Assembly (NCBI GenBank): GCA_945273835.1
Contig: CALYPL010000019.1
Span: 1 to 33,558, forward strand
Source: an uncultured Dysgonomonas sp.
GTDB taxonomy: Bacteria; Bacteroidota; Bacteroidia; Bacteroidales; Dysgonomonadaceae
Direction: 5' to 3'
Length of the DNA stretch: 33,558 bases
The notes below the pieces were generated by a model, which was not told where the DNA came from, did not search any database, and saw only the letters and a program-made list of their open reading frames with translations. The stretch's first letter is position 1. Each line of letters begins with the position of its first letter. Below, piece after piece: positions 33,336 through 33,558 of the stretch. The position numbers and the translations under genes were made by a program.

Positions 33336-33558
33336 AATGCCATGAAATTTGAAATATTATGTTCTGTTTTAGTAAAGGTATAAATTATGCACTAATAATC
33401 CTCTTTAATTTTATAATTAAATATATTGATAATAAAGAAGAAATAAAAAACCTACTTATGTTATATAATTACCATTATGTTTAATTGTAAATATAGATAA
33501 ATTGTTATATAAGCTATATTTATTAGTCAAAAATAAACTCGCTGAGAATTCAATATTT

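Noticed and set aside
1-33558. Mobile elements, CRISPR array, tRNA or rRNA genes
   Set aside because: No transposase, integrase, spaced direct repeats or cloverleaf-like sequence was recognised on reading; a covariance-model search would be needed to exclude small RNAs.

Overview
The window looks like a chromosomal, mostly housekeeping stretch from an AT-rich member of the Bacteroidota, probably order Bacteroidales. Reasons: several genes are preceded by the Bacteroidota-type -33/-7 promoter (TTTG, about 19-20 bp, TAnnTTTG) rather than sigma70 boxes; there is a PorT-like outer-membrane protein, a DUF1573 protein, a type B ribosomal L31, lipoproteins with short signal peptides, and AIR synthase and MeaB of Bacteroidota length. 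I do not assign a genus. I see no rRNA, tRNA, CRISPR array, insertion sequence, phage or plasmid functions.

Layout. 1-3032 (minus): a CPA2-type cation/proton antiporter followed 12 bp later by a large uncharacterised helical protein that runs off the left edge. 3264-7072 (minus): aroC, and upstream of it a tight operon recR - membrane protein - HAD phosphatase - GNAT acetyltransferase - tsaC with overlapping or nearly touching ends. 7204-9422 (minus): a small lipoprotein and an ABC-F ATPase. 9540-9918: a decayed DUF4261 gene that an ORF search misses, followed leftward by nothing else; upstream of it a lactonase-family lipoprotein (to 11118). 11279-13639: rpmE2 (plus), a GNAT enzyme and PorT (minus), a 55-residue 2[4Fe-4S] ferredoxin (plus) and a DUF1573 protein (minus).

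13992-21346 (plus): purH, then the cell-shape/elongation cluster mreB-mreC-mreD-mrdA(PBP2)-rodA, with translationally overlapping mreC/mreD/mrdA. It ends base-to-base against a convergent operon (21347-25058, minus) of a C69-family peptidase, a FecCD-type permease and its ATPase, which has no binding protein beside it.

25059-25750 is an extremely AT-rich gene-free stretch leading into an XRE-type regulator with short TTACA/TGTAA dyads. Then come an unusual NCS2-type nucleobase permease and pyrK-pyrD (plus), a small secreted Cys/Lys-rich protein, purM, a ROK glucokinase and meaB (all minus). Purine and pyrimidine synthesis (purH, pyrK, pyrD, purM) is thus spread through the window rather than gathered in one operon.

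I did not find a convincing undescribed multi-gene system. The most notable non-obvious items are the DUF4261 pseudogene with an inverted repeat at its internal deletion point, the regulator in the AT-rich desert, the peptidase-transporter operon, and the small Cys/Lys-rich exported protein.
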